Below, in pieces: positions 47,243-60,029 of a stretch of DNA of 64,000 bases. The DNA comes from Larix kaempferi (Eukaryota; Streptophyta; Pinopsida; Pinales; Pinaceae), in assembly GCA_027924585.1 (NCBI GenBank), contig BSBM01000440.1, positions 13,547,501-13,611,500 on the forward strand. Reading direction: 5' to 3'. The position numbers and the translations under genes are program-made. Under the pieces are notes generated by a model. The model ran no database searches and had not been told where the DNA came from. It saw only the letters and a list, made by a program, of their open reading frames with translations. How positions within the stretch are numbered: the first letter of the stretch is position 1; every line of letters begins with the position of its first letter.

Positions 47243-50200
47243 TGTCACATACCCGAAATTTCGTAAAAATTTAAAAAAATTCTATGCATCCAAACGTCAT
47301 TAATTACCGCTGCGGAAGATAAAATGTATGTACAACATCTATATTTACTGTTTTAATATAAACATCATTATAACATCTCACAATTGTTAACATTTAATTG
47401 TAAACATTAATAAAACTTTGCTTGTTGACACAAAGGTCTTCTTATATTTTCACAAGCAACCCCAACTATAAATATACAACTCTTTATAACATATCTTATT
47501 CTAATAGCATAATTTAGTAATGTTCTATCACTTGTCCCACCTTAACCAATTCCTTCTACTAACTTAAACATTAAAAATGAACAATACATCGTACCCAAAC
47601 TTTCCTTAGTCATCAAAATGACACTCTATCTAACATATTCATCTTTATTCACCCTTGAAGATTACTAATTTTGAAATGCAATTACGCATCAAACCTGAGA
47701 CATATTCGTGAGAAAAATAATTTATTTATATAAGCATCCAATATGTATATATATTTATTTGATCAAGCGATCCAAGAAGTACACTTATAATTGATGAGTC
47801 CCAACTTAACTACATGTAAACAAGAGACAAAGATATAAATAACAACCATCATATTAGTAAAATGCCTAAGGTACACAAATTCAAAACAAACCAACTTGAG
47901 TAATACTGAAACATAATATCAAAGGAATACACAAAAGAAACACAACATAGAGAAAGAGACCATTTTTAACGTGGTTCACCCAATCCTTGGGCTACATCCA
48001 CAATCGGTTGTTTATATATATTAGGAAAACAAGTGAAGGATTACATTCATCAACCTTATTGTTGCAAACAATATCTTTCTACTTTCTCATCCTCTATCAC
48101 ATAAAGCACTATGTAAATATACATTTACTTTTAGGGAAAACCATATATAACTACCCCCTTTGATAAAAATTTATGTTAATCAACATAAACTATATGTATT
48201 TCATTAACATTAATGTCTTTCTAAGGCCAACTTTACTTTTGGATTATAACTTCTAAATATTTTATTATCCTAAGAGTTATACATAAACATGTTATAATAA
48301 CATTAATAACAAACATTTACTTTAGGCTATGACATCTAAAGTTGCGAGAGTGATTAATTAGTCATCCTACAATGTCTATATAACTTAAATAACTTTATTG
48401 CAACTAATAAAGTTATTTGTTTCATTGTAAAGAATTAACAATCATATTATATATATTAAATTATTAATAGAAACACTTCATTATGTATAACTTAAATAAC
48501 TTTATTACATCTAATAAAATTATTTGTTTCATTAACAATCATATTATATATTAAATTATTAATAGAAACATTTCATTATGTATAATTTGAATAACTTTAT
48601 TACATCTAATAAAGTTATTTGTTTCATTAACAATCATATTATATATTAAATTATTAATAGAAACACTTCATTATGTGAGGATCAAAGAACATTGTCTTTT
48701 ATTAAACTTTATTCACAACAAGGAGAGGCCGAAGGTATGAATGATGTGAGAATAATATCCTCTCATCAAATCAACGGTTGAAAGAGGCCGAAGGTATGAA
48801 TGATGTGAGAATAATATCTTCTCATGAAATCAATGGTTGAGTGGCATGTGTATATATTTTCTTCCCTAATTCATTTATTTAAAGACTACCATTTTATGTA
48901 AGTCTCGGATATCTATTTAAAGCAAAAAGTAAACCCTTAAACCGTAATCACTTATGGGATCACGAAAATGTTATTGTTCAGAAATGAGAAAAATACTTCG
49001 CCATTTGTAAATTTTGTTTTCCTTTCTAGGTCAATGTAGTTGCCACATAACATAAACAAAATCAATTCATTGGTTTTTGGATCAATATTACCTGTCAACA
49101 TGTAGAGAATAAAAACATGCCTCTCTAGTAGGTGCAAAGACTGTTCAGGCTGTCCCATCCTTACATGAATCCTCGATGGCGCGAGAGTCTCCTTTCTACT
49201 CCTCCAAACTAGCTGCGATTGTGTACAACTACTCTCAAATTCCTCCATCCATTCGTTGGGTGAAAATGACTATACTCAATATCTATACATCAATTCTGCG
49301 TGGGTCTTTACTACAGGTTCACACATTAGAGTTCGTGACCAGGGAAATTTTTAGGGTCAAAATTTAGACAATTGGCTATTTTTGGGTTTTTTTTTCAAAA
49401 AATAAATTCATTATTTGGTCATTTTTTACCTCCAATATCGCCTATATTTACATAAATTATGTTTTTTTAGCATAATATTCACCAAAATTTACAAGTTTCA
49501 ATAGTAAATCATATGTTTCATATTTAATATTCGTCTACGAATCTATATATTTGTTTTTTTCAATCCAAAATAATCGCCTAGAATGCTATACTTAAGTATA
49601 CTTTTATAATCCTTAAAAAATACCCTGCCCGCAACCATGTGTCACTACCTTCCAACTTCCTCCATCAGATCGCTCCCACTATGTATGTAACTATGCCCAA
49701 AATCTCCCTCTCCGACCCCCTCCAATAACCTGAGATCTGCTCGTTAAATTAACAATTGGGTCCTCTCATCGGATTGACACCTGGTTGCACTCAGTCCCCT
49801 CCTGCATACGCGTGGTAGTTGTGAAAGATTCGGGTGTTTCTTGGGAATACGGTAGGTGGAAGCTCCATAGGAGTTTGGCACCTCCTCAATATAAAAACTT
49901 AAGAAAACCTTAAATAACCACGCTCGCCATCAAGGTGGATGGAGCCCTTTCCTTTAAGAAGCAATCCACACACAGGAGACCAAACACAGTGATCTGGGGT
50001 CGATTTATGTCATAATGTGTTTAACGGAGACAAGTGGCAATGATAGGGTTTGAATCTTACCCGAGTGGAAGATAGGTGGCGGCCTTCTCGAATTCTACTC
50101 TCCATTAGGGAGAAAAAATCGCAGAAGAAACTCTCCTCAGTTTCCTCCACCAACTCCTAAGACAACTCCGAGCAATGAAGAAGGTTGAGAGCCCATTATG

Positions 50201-51698
50201 AAAACAATCTCCCTTGTAAAACTCTCAGTGGTTAGGGCTGATTAAATTTTATTTAAGCGTTTGTTTCTTCTAAATGCTTTGATGCCCCTATCATATTAAT
50301 TAATAGAGGTTTATTTAAAAACACACTCCTTTAACCAAATGTCCGCCCATGCTACTATGTGTCATACTATTTCATTGTATTCACTTATGCATTAATTCTT
50401 TTGAAAAGAAATAAGCTCCCATATAATTATTATATATATATACAAATGGAAAGCTATCAATATATAAATATACATCCATTTATATATCATCATATATATA
50501 TATAGGTATAACTTTCTTTCCTGCATAAAATCCCCTCCTTTCAATATTAAGGAATTTAAAATATATGTCATTTATCTATTTATTTGAGATATGGATAATA
50601 ATGAAATCATAGGATACTTAATCCTTTTTTATCTTTTAACAAAAGTTCATGAAAGGTAAGTTATTTTCATATATTCTTATTGTCCCTAAAAAAAATATGT
50701 AAATGGATGATCCATTTGCCAATGTATATATCTAGGATTTAATATATAAAAACCTTATTCTTTATATAACTTACTTCCAAAAATTTACATAGAATTTTGT
50801 CTATGGTTATGTATTTTTTTATGAAAATTTTGGCTAGAATTATATATAATTCTTCATGCTTAAGATCAATTGTTATCATGACCGTTAAATTCCCATATAA
50901 TACTCTTTAACAGGGATTCTTCCATGTCTTATATATATATATATCATATTTTTTAAATAAATTCATATGTTTTTATGTAGTTTAACATTTTGGTAATTAT
51001 ATATATTTATGTAACTTCAATAGTTATAAATTCATTTTCATATGTATATAATACATATAACTAATATATACATTAACAATTTGTATGAAAATTGTTCTAT
51101 TATGTAAAATGAAAATTCTTATTAACTGTCGCATAATTGTCTAAATAGTACTACTTAGAATAGTGACTAGATGTTGGTTATTATAATATTTATTCCAATA
51201 CAAAAATATCTACTATTTAACACTTTGTATATTTATTTATTAACATAACTTAAAGTTAAGTATGCTAATAATATAAATAACTATATCTTGCCAATAGTTC
51301 ATCTACCTTTTATATATATAGGTATACAAGACACACGCACACATATATATAATTTCCATCAGGTCATTTAATTTATGTTAGACTCTTCTTAAGTGGATTC
51401 TTTAAGAATTTAAAAACATCACTAGTTATTCACTTTCAATGTTTTATGACTTAAAACATGAATCTCACAGCTTCCTAGCCATCTTACATTTCCTTGTGCG
51501 AGGGTTTTGTTACTTATCGTTTAGTTGCATTACCATTCTTAATCTTCTAGGCTTAAACTAACACTTATAAACATAACACTATTTTCAAGGTCCACTGGTG
51601 GGGCCTTGGCCTTGAGCTCCTCACCAGAGCTGCTTACACAATCATAATTACATTTACAAAAATAATAACAATAGGGGTCAAATTGGAGGGATGTTACA
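47243..51698 (-). repeat. LARD LTR, right copy (4456 bp)
   Basis: Pairs with 38961-44029. It carries two, not three, of the 60-bp GAGGCCGAAGG units (48718-48837), lacks the 0.64-kb segment, and has an extra 292-bp insertion (49342-49633). It is the 5' LTR by orientation. Just beyond 51698 a copia fragment begins. Confidence 0.82.
49342..49633. repeat. 292-bp insertion in the right LTR
   Basis: The empty site in the other LTR reads GACCATGTG. Here GACCA is followed by GGGAAATTTTTAGGG..., then ...ATACCCTGCCCGCA, then ACCATGTG. ACCA is therefore duplicated at the edges. The insert is AT-rich and non-coding. It may be a miniature transposon. Its ends share only short GGG/CCC complementarity. Confidence 0.55.
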
Positions 51699-52690
51699 AT
51701 GTGACTCTTATTTCAAGAAATATACCCATGTAAATCTACAGAAAGAATCAATGAAGGTTAAAATATACTTCACACATTCTAACGAGGGTTTGTTCATGCA
51801 ACATAGATAACTTTGAACAAGTTCTAGCCAGTCATGTGCTCACCATGCTTTCCCATAATCAAAGGGTACTTGATGATGCTTTCCAACCACACATCCTATA
51901 CAAATTCCATCATGTGGAATAGTATTTGGAGACCAATATCCATAGTATTTGTTACCATCATATTCAAACTTTGGAAGTTTAGATGTCCAAGTTGTTCATG
52001 CCAAATTCAACTTATGTTGTCGGTTTGAGAAATAAGGGTAGTTAGTCTAGTCCGTCGAAAATAATTATTGGGAGAGTCACATAACTTGCATAGTCTATCT
52101 TTGGGATCTAAATATCTTGAATTAATAGTCACCCCCCAATCCTCATATCATTTACATTAAAGTGATCTAACCAAAACTCAACAGTCTTCTTAGTCTATGT
52201 AAGTTGTACAATTGACAACAAATTTGCGCTCAAGCTAGGTACATAATAGACATTAGATATTCGACCATGCTTGCATTCAACATCATTGTTTCCAACAATT
52301 GTGAGAGAATAATAATCAGCTACATAAATATTCTATTCTCAAGCTCCACTTAAGGAAGATAACATATAAGTAGCCTTAGCCATATGATGTGTACAACTAG
52401 GATAGACTATCCATTCTATTTGAGTGGTGTGAGCACGTAATTCCTAGGAAGTGCTAACTGAAAAGGTTTTTTTTTTTGCAGGGTCGGTTGATCGAAGGAC
52501 CAGTCAACACACCTTCTTCAAGATGCTTGACCTTTTCTTCCAAGTCCTTTGTCTTCTTCTAGCAAGTTTTATCCACATGGCCCAACTTTCCACATTAATG
52601 ACATTTTTTTTCTTTTGATTTTTCTTGGTTGATGTCAACTTGTCATTATTCCATTTAGTAGGTTGGTTGCTACACTACATTTGTTGTTCT
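51699..52690 (-). pseudogene. Ty1/copia gag-protease-integrase fragment
   Basis: Reading leftwards, a decayed CCHC zinc knuckle (CGKLGHVDKTC near 52570-52610), a protease-like piece (THHMAKATYML near 52370-52410), NLLSIVQL, the pre-integrase segment CIGCVVGKHHQVPFDYGKAW (about 51840-51900) and the start of the integrase core (FIDSFCRFTWVYFLK, about 51710-51755) follow one another. Several stops interrupt the frame. It ends exactly where the LARD LTR starts, so the LARD element probably inserted into it or recombined there. Reverse transcriptase is missing. Confidence 0.85.
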
Positions 52691-52959
52691 AGTTGGTCAG
52701 GGAATTCCCTTTGAACAACCCCCCAACCCAATAAAATCAGAAGGCGGAGACAAATGAAGAGGGGTACACTAGGGTGGATAATAGGAAAAGATAGGGCCGT
52801 AAGCAGGAGGTGTTTTCCCTGGGTGGAGCACCCCATACCACTAATAGTTTCTATGTACTAAACCAAATCCAAGATGAATAGGACGACGTGAAGAAGCACT
52901 AGAGATGAAAATCCACGTGGATTCCCAGAACTGCAAAGAGATGAAGATAAGGTGGAATA

Positions 52960-53290
52960 GGAGGACACAAATATGGGCGAAGAAGAAGAGCATGAAGTGG
53001 AACTAGGAGATTTGAATATGGAGGAAATCACAGAGGCTTGCACAAAAAAGGTAAAGGATATGTCCCTTTTCAACAGGTTCATTTGTTGCATGAAGCTCTT
53101 CTCTGATCATCCCAACAGATCAGCCTGGGATTGAAAGGAGAAACCCAAGGATAACAAGAGGAAGTACAAAGAAGTAGTGGAAAAGAAAGGCAGAAGGATC
53201 AACATGTAGCGGATTGTGGAAGTTGGGGCAATACTGGTCGAGTCCAGACAATACCCGACAATCAAAGCTTCCCTGGACTCTCTAAAACCC
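52960..53290 (+). pseudogene. LINE ORF1 tail
   Basis: One frame reads GEEEEHEVELGDLNMEEI, then ACTKKVKDMSLFNRFICCMK and, after a stop, a lysine-rich segment. It lies directly upstream of the endonuclease start, where ORF1 ends in such elements. It has no recognisable domain, and the call rests mainly on position. Confidence 0.4.
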
Positions 53291-53298
53291 CTCTCAAA

Positions 53299-56200
53299 AT
53301 GAAGATAATTTCCAGGAGTATTAGAGGCCTGAATAGTAAGCAGAAGAGAATAGTGTTGAGGAATAAAATTAGAGTAGAAACCCCTACTATCATGTTTTTC
53401 AAGAAACAAAATGCTTAGTGGAAGTGATGCAAGAGGTGGCTAAAACAGTATGGAAAGGGAGCAAGGTGGTGGTAGTGGGATGTCAGGGAATGATCTAGGG
53501 GTTGGAAATTATTTGGGACTCTATAGTTGTTGATTTGCAAAATTTTATTTCTTCTAGGAGGTTTATCTCGGTTGAATTTCAGCTGATAGAGATGGTTGTG
53601 CGGGGGGTCATCACCAATGTTTATGGGCCTCCTATCCCTTACTAGAGGGTTGATTTTCTTAAGTCATTAGAATATCTTCATTAGTTGGCGTTGGATAATT
53701 TTTGGATCCTAGGGGGATATTTTAACATGATCGCCTCTCTACAGGAGAAGAAAGGGGGTAGGAGATATCTAGACGAATGGAGTGGGTCCTTTAGGAACCT
53801 AATTGAAAACTTGAAGCTGGGAGATGTGGAACCTATAAACCATTTATTCACTTGGAATAATAGGCAATGTGGGGGGGAAAACACATTTCCTCTCGCTTGG
53901 ATCATTTCCTAGTGTCTAAGTCTGTCCTCACTTTTGGTGGGGATGTGGTTGCTTTGGTGCTCCTTGCAGTGGGCTTGGACCATTGGCCGATAAGCTTGCA
54001 ATGGGTAATGAAGAGACTGATCTCAAGCACCCTTTTCGCTTTGAGCAGTTATGGCTCTCTCATTCGTACTTCAAAGACACAATTCAACAATGGTGGGAGG
54101 AGGAAGAAACTACTTGGGGATCCTACATGTATAAATTCCAACATAAACTAAAAGCGATCAAAGGAAAACTTCGAAAATTGAATAGCAAATTCTTTGGGAA
54201 CATTACTCAAGATAAGAAACTACTGGAAGATAGACTGGAAGAAATCCAGGTGAAGGGAATGCAGGAGGGATATGAGGATGAGCTTTACAGGGAGGAGCAA
54301 CAAGTCATAGCAAAGTTGGAAGAAAGGGAACGACAAGAGCATATCATGTGGAAGCAAAAATATAGGAAACAATGGTTGAAGGAGGGGGGACGAAACACAA
54401 CTTTCTTCCATCGTGCAACCCATTTAGTACTGTCATAGGAATATGATATTTATACTAAAGACTGTGGATGGTCAATCGGTGGAGGGATGGAAGGAGATTG
54501 AGCAGGAGTTGGTGGATTTCTACTCTGGTCTTATGTAGGATCCTATACATGATAGATACAAGGCGATTTCTCAAGTCACGCAATACATCCTTGGAATGGT
54601 CTCGGATGCCCAAAATGAGTCTTTTTATGAACCTAGTGGAATTGGTGGAGGTAGAAGAAGCTACCAAGCATATGTAAGATGGTAAGGCTCCAGGAACGGA
54701 TGGTTTCACGACCAATTTCTTCCATCACTTATGGGACATGATAAATGAAGAAGTGGTGCATGTCGTGGAATATTCTTGGTTAATGGGGTGGGTGTTGTCT
54801 TCTTTCAATGCCACGTTTCTCACTCTTATCCCAAAGAGGGAGGGGGAAGATTCACCAAGTAAGTTTCGGCCCATTGCATTGTGTAATGTTATCTATAAAA
54901 TTATCACCAAAGTCTTAGCAAGCAGGTTGAAATCCCTATTGGTGTTACTGATATCATCGGAAGAAACGGGTTTTTGTGGAGGGAAGACAAATCTTGGATG
55001 GAATAATCTTGGTCATGAGGTATTGCACTCCTTGAAGGTATCAAAAAATGAAGAATATTGATCGAGTTGGACCTTGAAAAAGCATATGATCGAGTGAGCT
55101 GACAATTTTTTAAGAAAATGTTGAAAGCTTTTGGTTTCAGTGACGCATGGACGGAGTGGATTGCCAACCTCACATCATCAACCTTTTTCTCAGTATTGGT
55201 TAATGGTTTTCCCTCCCAACCCTTTCGTCCATATCGTGGTATAAGGAAAGGGGATCCTATTTCCCCATTTCTTTTTATTCTGGTGTATGAAGGTTTGGGG
55301 TACATGTTGAAGTCTATGCAACATGACCAAGAACTCGGGGGGATTGTGTTGCACCTTGGGGATGGAACCCATATGTAGGAGCAGTTCGTTGATGATACGA
55401 TGCTTATGGGCCACCCGTCAGTTTCAAGAATCCAAGGTAATGAAACGGGGCCTGGATAATTTCTTTGAGGCGTACGGGCTAGCAGTCAATGAAGAGAAAT
55501 CCCAAGTTTTCTTACTCAACACCCCAAGAGTTACTTAGTAATATATTTTAAGGATCCTCAAGTTTCAGAGGATCTCCCTTCCATCATAATATATGGGATC
55601 CCCTCTCTCAAAATCAATGATCAGATAGGTCTCCTGGCGAGAGTTACTTGATAAGATGAAACAAAAACTGGCCAGTTGGATATTCTGACCCCTTAACCTG
55701 GGTAGCAAATTAGTTTTTGGTAAAGTTGGTGTTACAAGCAATGCCAACTTATTTGCTTTCAGTACTTGCAACCCCGAAAAGGATCATCAAAGAGATAATA
55801 ACTATCCAAAGGAATTTCCTCTGCGGACGGTTCGAAAGAGAAACACAAAATGGCCATTAGTGAGTTGGGATATGTTATGCATGCCAAAAATGCTTGGGGG
55901 CCTTGGTGTGGAGGGCCGAAGATATGGTGGAGATGGGTCTCATATGACAATGAACCCCTGGATAAAATATGGCATTGCAAATATAGTCCGGGATGGGAGA
56001 AACATGGGTATGGAGTTGGTTCGAAGGCATAGCTTCTGGGAGATCTATAATGGAGAGACTGCAGACTTCTGGAACAATGCATGGCATAAATTAACACTCT
56101 TAAATGCTCAAATAAACATCCCAGAAACACAGCATGGATTCCAAGAAAGAACAGGTAGGAAGGTAAAGTGCTACTGGAAAGAGAAATCAACTTAGAATGA

Positions 56201-57230
56201 TTATTGCGAGTGGCAGTCGAGAGAGTGGTGGGTAGCAATAGGAAGAAGGTGAGGACACCACCCCTCTGTGTGAAGGCTCTCCAAGAGAGGTGCATTCGCA
56301 GTTGTATAAACCTAAAAAGCTTTGATGGGGATACAAGAGCAAGGGGTCTTTCACCACCAAGGAGGCGTATGAGATAAACAAGGGGTGGGGGAAGCAACCT
56401 GGGTGGAAGAAAATGTGGAAGGAAAATTTATGGAAAAAGGTTGCTTCCTTCTTATGGATGGTTGGATATTGGAAAAATCCTCATGTGATATAATCGAAGG
56501 AAAAAAGGTTATCTTGGCCCACTAAAGTGTGTGATGTGTAATGAGGCCCGAAGAAACTCTGGAACACCTTTTGGATGGTTGTGGTTTCATCTCCTAGCTA
56601 TAAGATAAAGGAGATGAATTATTTCGAAGAACCTCAAGAGTCTAAGGAAGGCCAGATATTTCCATAAAGGAATGGGAAGAGAAGCCATTTCAAAATGCCA
56701 TTTTGAATAGAATCTCACGGTTGTTTCTGGGGTTTATCTTGTGGGATGCCTGTATTGAGCACATATCACAAGTATTTCATAGACAAAGTGACTATGGTGG
56801 AAAGGGTGTGGCATCAAGTTTGTAGTAATATATGCGCGACTTTAAAACGAAAGATTTGGTTAGACCAAGATGCACAAGCTAACGAACCGGAAGAGAGAAT
56901 TATTCAATCTTGGGGTATTAACGAGATCCCCAAGACGGCCAGACCACCTTAGCATGGTCAGATTCACAGACGGAGTTCAGAGGTTTGGATCGCTCCCCCC
57001 TGTGGATTTTTTAAATTGAATTTTGATGGGGTGGACCAAGGGTAACCCTGGACTAGCAGGTTTTGGAGGCATGGTGCGTGACTCAACAGGGCGAGTCTTA
57101 TGGACATACTAGGTATATATCGGCTCGGAGTCTAATAATGTGGGTTGAGTTGGAAGGGCTAATATAGGGTATATGAGTCATCAAATCTAATAGATTTGAA
57201 CCGATGATCATAGAATGGGACCTGAAGGTC
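53299..57230 (+). pseudogene. LINE ORF2: endonuclease, reverse transcriptase, RNase H remnants
   Basis: Endonuclease starts at 53299 with MKIISRSIRGLNSKQKR (the family's WNxRG is altered to RSIRG), then VNGYGPP and ILGGYFNM (GDFN box altered), then LDHF and LDHWPI. Reverse transcriptase has FRPIALCNVIYKIITKVLAS (about 54865), IELDLEKAYDRVS (about 55062), YRGIRKGDPISPFLFIL (about 55235) and the catalytic FVDDT (55386). A zinc-finger-type region follows weakly. RNase H shows FKLNFDG and GLAGFGGMVRDSTGRVLW (about 57010-57100). Stops such as those near 55376 and 55535, and frameshifts between frames, show long decay. Confidence 0.9.
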
Positions 57231-58845
57231 ATTGTTCAAATGGCCGAGCAAATTCAGAGTGTCCAACCCATGTCCAAGGTCTCAGACACCTAGCGCTTGG
57301 AAGTTCGGTTGGAAACCTTGCGTGAGGGCTTGGGTGGACTCCACGGTCACTCATTTAGCCACGTCATTTGCAAAGGCAACATCATTGCAGACAGTTTATC
57401 CAATAAAGGAGTCTAGGAAAGGACCAGGATCAAGGAGGGCCCACTAGATGCCATCGAGGATTTGGAACTCAAATGCCAGTGCTATGCGCTCGCTGCCCAA
57501 TATGTTTCCAACCCAAATGTGGAGGAAAAGGATGGAAATCGATATCCTGTGGCATTAGCTGAGGCCATATGATGCAAGGACATACGAAGGACGCAAAAGA
57601 GGCAAGGTTATGAGTGATTACATCGGGAATCGTAAATATGGTGGTACAACATACAAAAGGCTTAAAGGTGCGTTACTATGGAAAATATGGGGACATTGAT
57701 GGAAGTATGTGGGAAATGAAGGAAGATACGAGTGAACGAATTGGTAAGGGTACTGATGACGCTAAATATGAGTACGAACTCAACAGGAAGCCTAGGGCAA
57801 TGATTATGCATAATAATTGGCAGTGGGGAGTGTGGATAAAAGGTGGTGAAGAGAGGCAATGTAGAAATCAACGGAATGAAGAACCGGATTTACAAAAGTG
57901 GGATAAGTCTTTGTTGTTTCAAGCTAGTTTGGAAGACATGGAGCCAGATAAAAAGGGAGGGGAAAGGTACGGGGTTGGTGCGGTGAAAGGTAAAGGGGCC
58001 AACCACGAGCAACTACGCGCGGTTGCAGGCATCCTGGTTTGTACAAGGCGTCCATTGCTTAGGACGTTCACGAGGAGGTCGACAACATGGAAAAGGAATT
58101 GTGGGAGGAATTAGAAGCCACAAATCCAGTGGATGAACTTGAGGCTTTGCAGTCCTGGATTCGGGATCTAGGGTCTACCTATGTCCACCAGTTGCTTTAC
58201 GAATAGGATGTGACAATGTTCTGGGTGTTAAAAGGGTTGTTGGCGAGGGTGTTGCTCGAACGTGAGGAGAAAGGGTGTGACGACAAAATCCCGATAAATT
58301 TCTGGAAGGAGCACCATGCAGAAACTAGGTTGATACATTAAAAAATTGATGTCATTTCCTGCAAGTTGGGAATCATCTTCATGCCTCGCACTGGTGGTGT
58401 GGGTGTGGATCCAAGATGAAAGATGGTCAGCTGATCTCATCGGTGTTGTGGGCGGATTCCTTCATAGGAGCACCTCCGGGTCTGTAAGTGTCGATTATGT
58501 TCTTGGTTTTTTTTGTCTATTATATCGGCTTCTATGTCTGGGGATAGTAGGTGGGTAGCAGGGCATGGATCTATTATGTAGCTTTTTGTCTATTTTGCAT
58601 GATAATACTATGGGTTTAGGGAAGAAAGGGTTTGGGTATGGTCAGGAATCTATGTAAGGCCTTAGATGCAGGTATTGTTTTGGGTATGTTATGGGGAGTC
58701 AAATGGAGCAGTTTTGGTATATGTAGGGCATGTATCTAAGTATTGGTACTGGGGGTGTCTCATGAAGGGCCATCGAATTTTGAACAGAGAGTATGTATGA
58801 AGCTAAATGTACTCTTTTTTAATTTTAATATATAATCACTTATTT
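57231..58845 (+). other. LINE 3' region with a 166-codon open frame (57614-58114)
   Basis: Purine-rich sequence after RNase H. The open frame is rich in Lys, Glu and Gly and has no family I recognise. It may be a decayed continuation of ORF2 or chance in G-rich sequence. Repeated GGGT/GGTA-rich text leads to the A-rich tail. Confidence 0.35.
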
Positions 58846-58862
58846 ACAAAAAAAGAAAAAAA

Positions 58863-59264
58863 GTGAAGCAATTAGTATTTTAGCATCAACGAACTTCTTG
58901 TTCATTTGTAATTAACTTCTATGTATATGCTCATAGCTATTAATAATCAAAATTACATACTCTATTTATCAAGATGCCAAGGACATCGCCACCTTGTGGC
59001 TTTTATTATAATTAGATTTTGTGTTGATGTTGACAAAAACTCATTTCTTTTTTGAAATTAAATGCTCATGCCTCTTTTAGCAGCTAAATGATGAAATTAA
59101 GAAATGAGATAAGTTTTTTTTCTTAAATAGAATGGGATTTATAATTTTATTAGAAAGTTTAAAAGAATAAAAGCCATTAAGTAACAATGTCTCTATATCT
59201 TAGATAATTTAAAATAAAAAAATTGTTATCACAACTTCAAAACTAGTTTTTTTTTCAGCGAAAA
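58863..59264. other. AT-rich spacer between two LINEs
   Basis: No gene or repeat recognised. It is about 400 bp separating the 3' ends of the convergent LINEs. Confidence 0.5.
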
Positions 59265-59499
59265 AAAGCGTACTATTGTTATTCAAAAATAATCAAATAG
59301 TACAACGATGTTTAGGTCTTGAGAGAGACACAAAGGATTCTACAAGCATACAAAAACCTCCAACAATATACAATATTTTCAAACCAAAGAGTGATGGGTT
59401 TATACTATCCCACAACCTAGTCTGTTTAACAGTTTATACCAAAAAAGTTCTCACAAAAAGACAGAAATATCCTAGTCATAAAAATAAGAAACACCCATA

Positions 59500-59972
59500 T
59501 CCTGGATGTGGAGTACTCTGCCATTCTTCTCATATTAAAAATCCTTCCTCACCATCCAAAGCTTGCTTCGAAAGTTTATCCGCCGTGGCATTGTGTTCCT
59601 TATAGATGTGATCAAAAGTTATACTCCTGCCAAGCTTGATTTCATCCCTAGTTCACTTACACCAATGAAGGAGTGTGTTGTAACCTTCAAGTTAAAATAT
59701 CCACAATCCCATTTAATGGTGACTCGTGAATTACCAAAGGCTTTGAGATCCACTAAGCCAAAAATATTAGCAACCCGAAGAACACACCAGAGAGACATTA
59801 ATTCAGCCTTCATGTTTGTCCCAAAACCACAATTAAGACATAGAGTAAAATAATGCTCTGGATTCAAATAAATCACCCCACCAACTGCACAAAAGCCATT
59901 AGTATTTGCACCATCAAAAAATAGGACTAAGCTATTAAAAGTAGGGGAAAAAGTACTCATCCATGGCAGCAT
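59500..59972 (-). pseudogene. LINE RNase H domain
   Basis: The frame 59972-59619 gives LVLFFDGANTNGFCAVGGVI (first Asp), KAELMSLWCVLRVA (Glu) and KAFGNSRVTIKW, where the family's catalytic Asp in GDS is Asn. Downstream, after a frame change, EHNATADKLSKQAL supplies the last conserved segment (about 59545-59600). It is the usual RNase H of plant LINEs. The Asp-to-Asn change would impair it. Confidence 0.8.
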
Positions 59973-60029
59973 CCTGTGACTCCTTCTCGTCTTTGTAAGT
60001 TGAATACAAGTTCAAATCCATAGTGCCAA

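Larger units (their letters stand above)
36674..51698 (-). mobile_element. LARD-like non-coding LTR retrotransposon in partial tandem
   Basis: On the minus strand the order is LTR (51698-47243), internal (47242-44030), LTR (44029-38961), internal again (38960-36674, cut by the CACTA end). The two LTRs and the two internal regions align along their lengths at high identity. LTRs of about 4.5-5.1 kb, an internal domain of about 3.2 kb and no gag-pol coding match the large retrotransposon derivative (LARD) pattern, which moves using enzymes of another element. A primer-binding site and a polypurine tract are in the correct places. Both LTRs begin TGTAACATCC and end TGTGACA. A third LTR expected left of 36674 is missing. 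Confidence 0.82.
52850..58862 (+). mobile_element. Degenerate LINE (L1-clade type, with RNase H), plus strand
   Basis: The order is ORF1 C-terminal part, apurinic endonuclease, reverse transcriptase, RNase H, a long 3' region and an A-rich tail (CAAAAAAAGAAAAAAA at about 58846-58861). This is the plan of plant L1-type LINEs that carry an RNase H domain. Many stops and frameshifts make it inactive. The 5' boundary is vague. It faces the second LINE at 59265-64000, so the pair is convergent. Confidence 0.8.

Noticed and set aside
59563-59853. Plus-strand 96-codon frame as a gene.
   Set aside because: It is the antisense shadow of the LINE RNase H domain.
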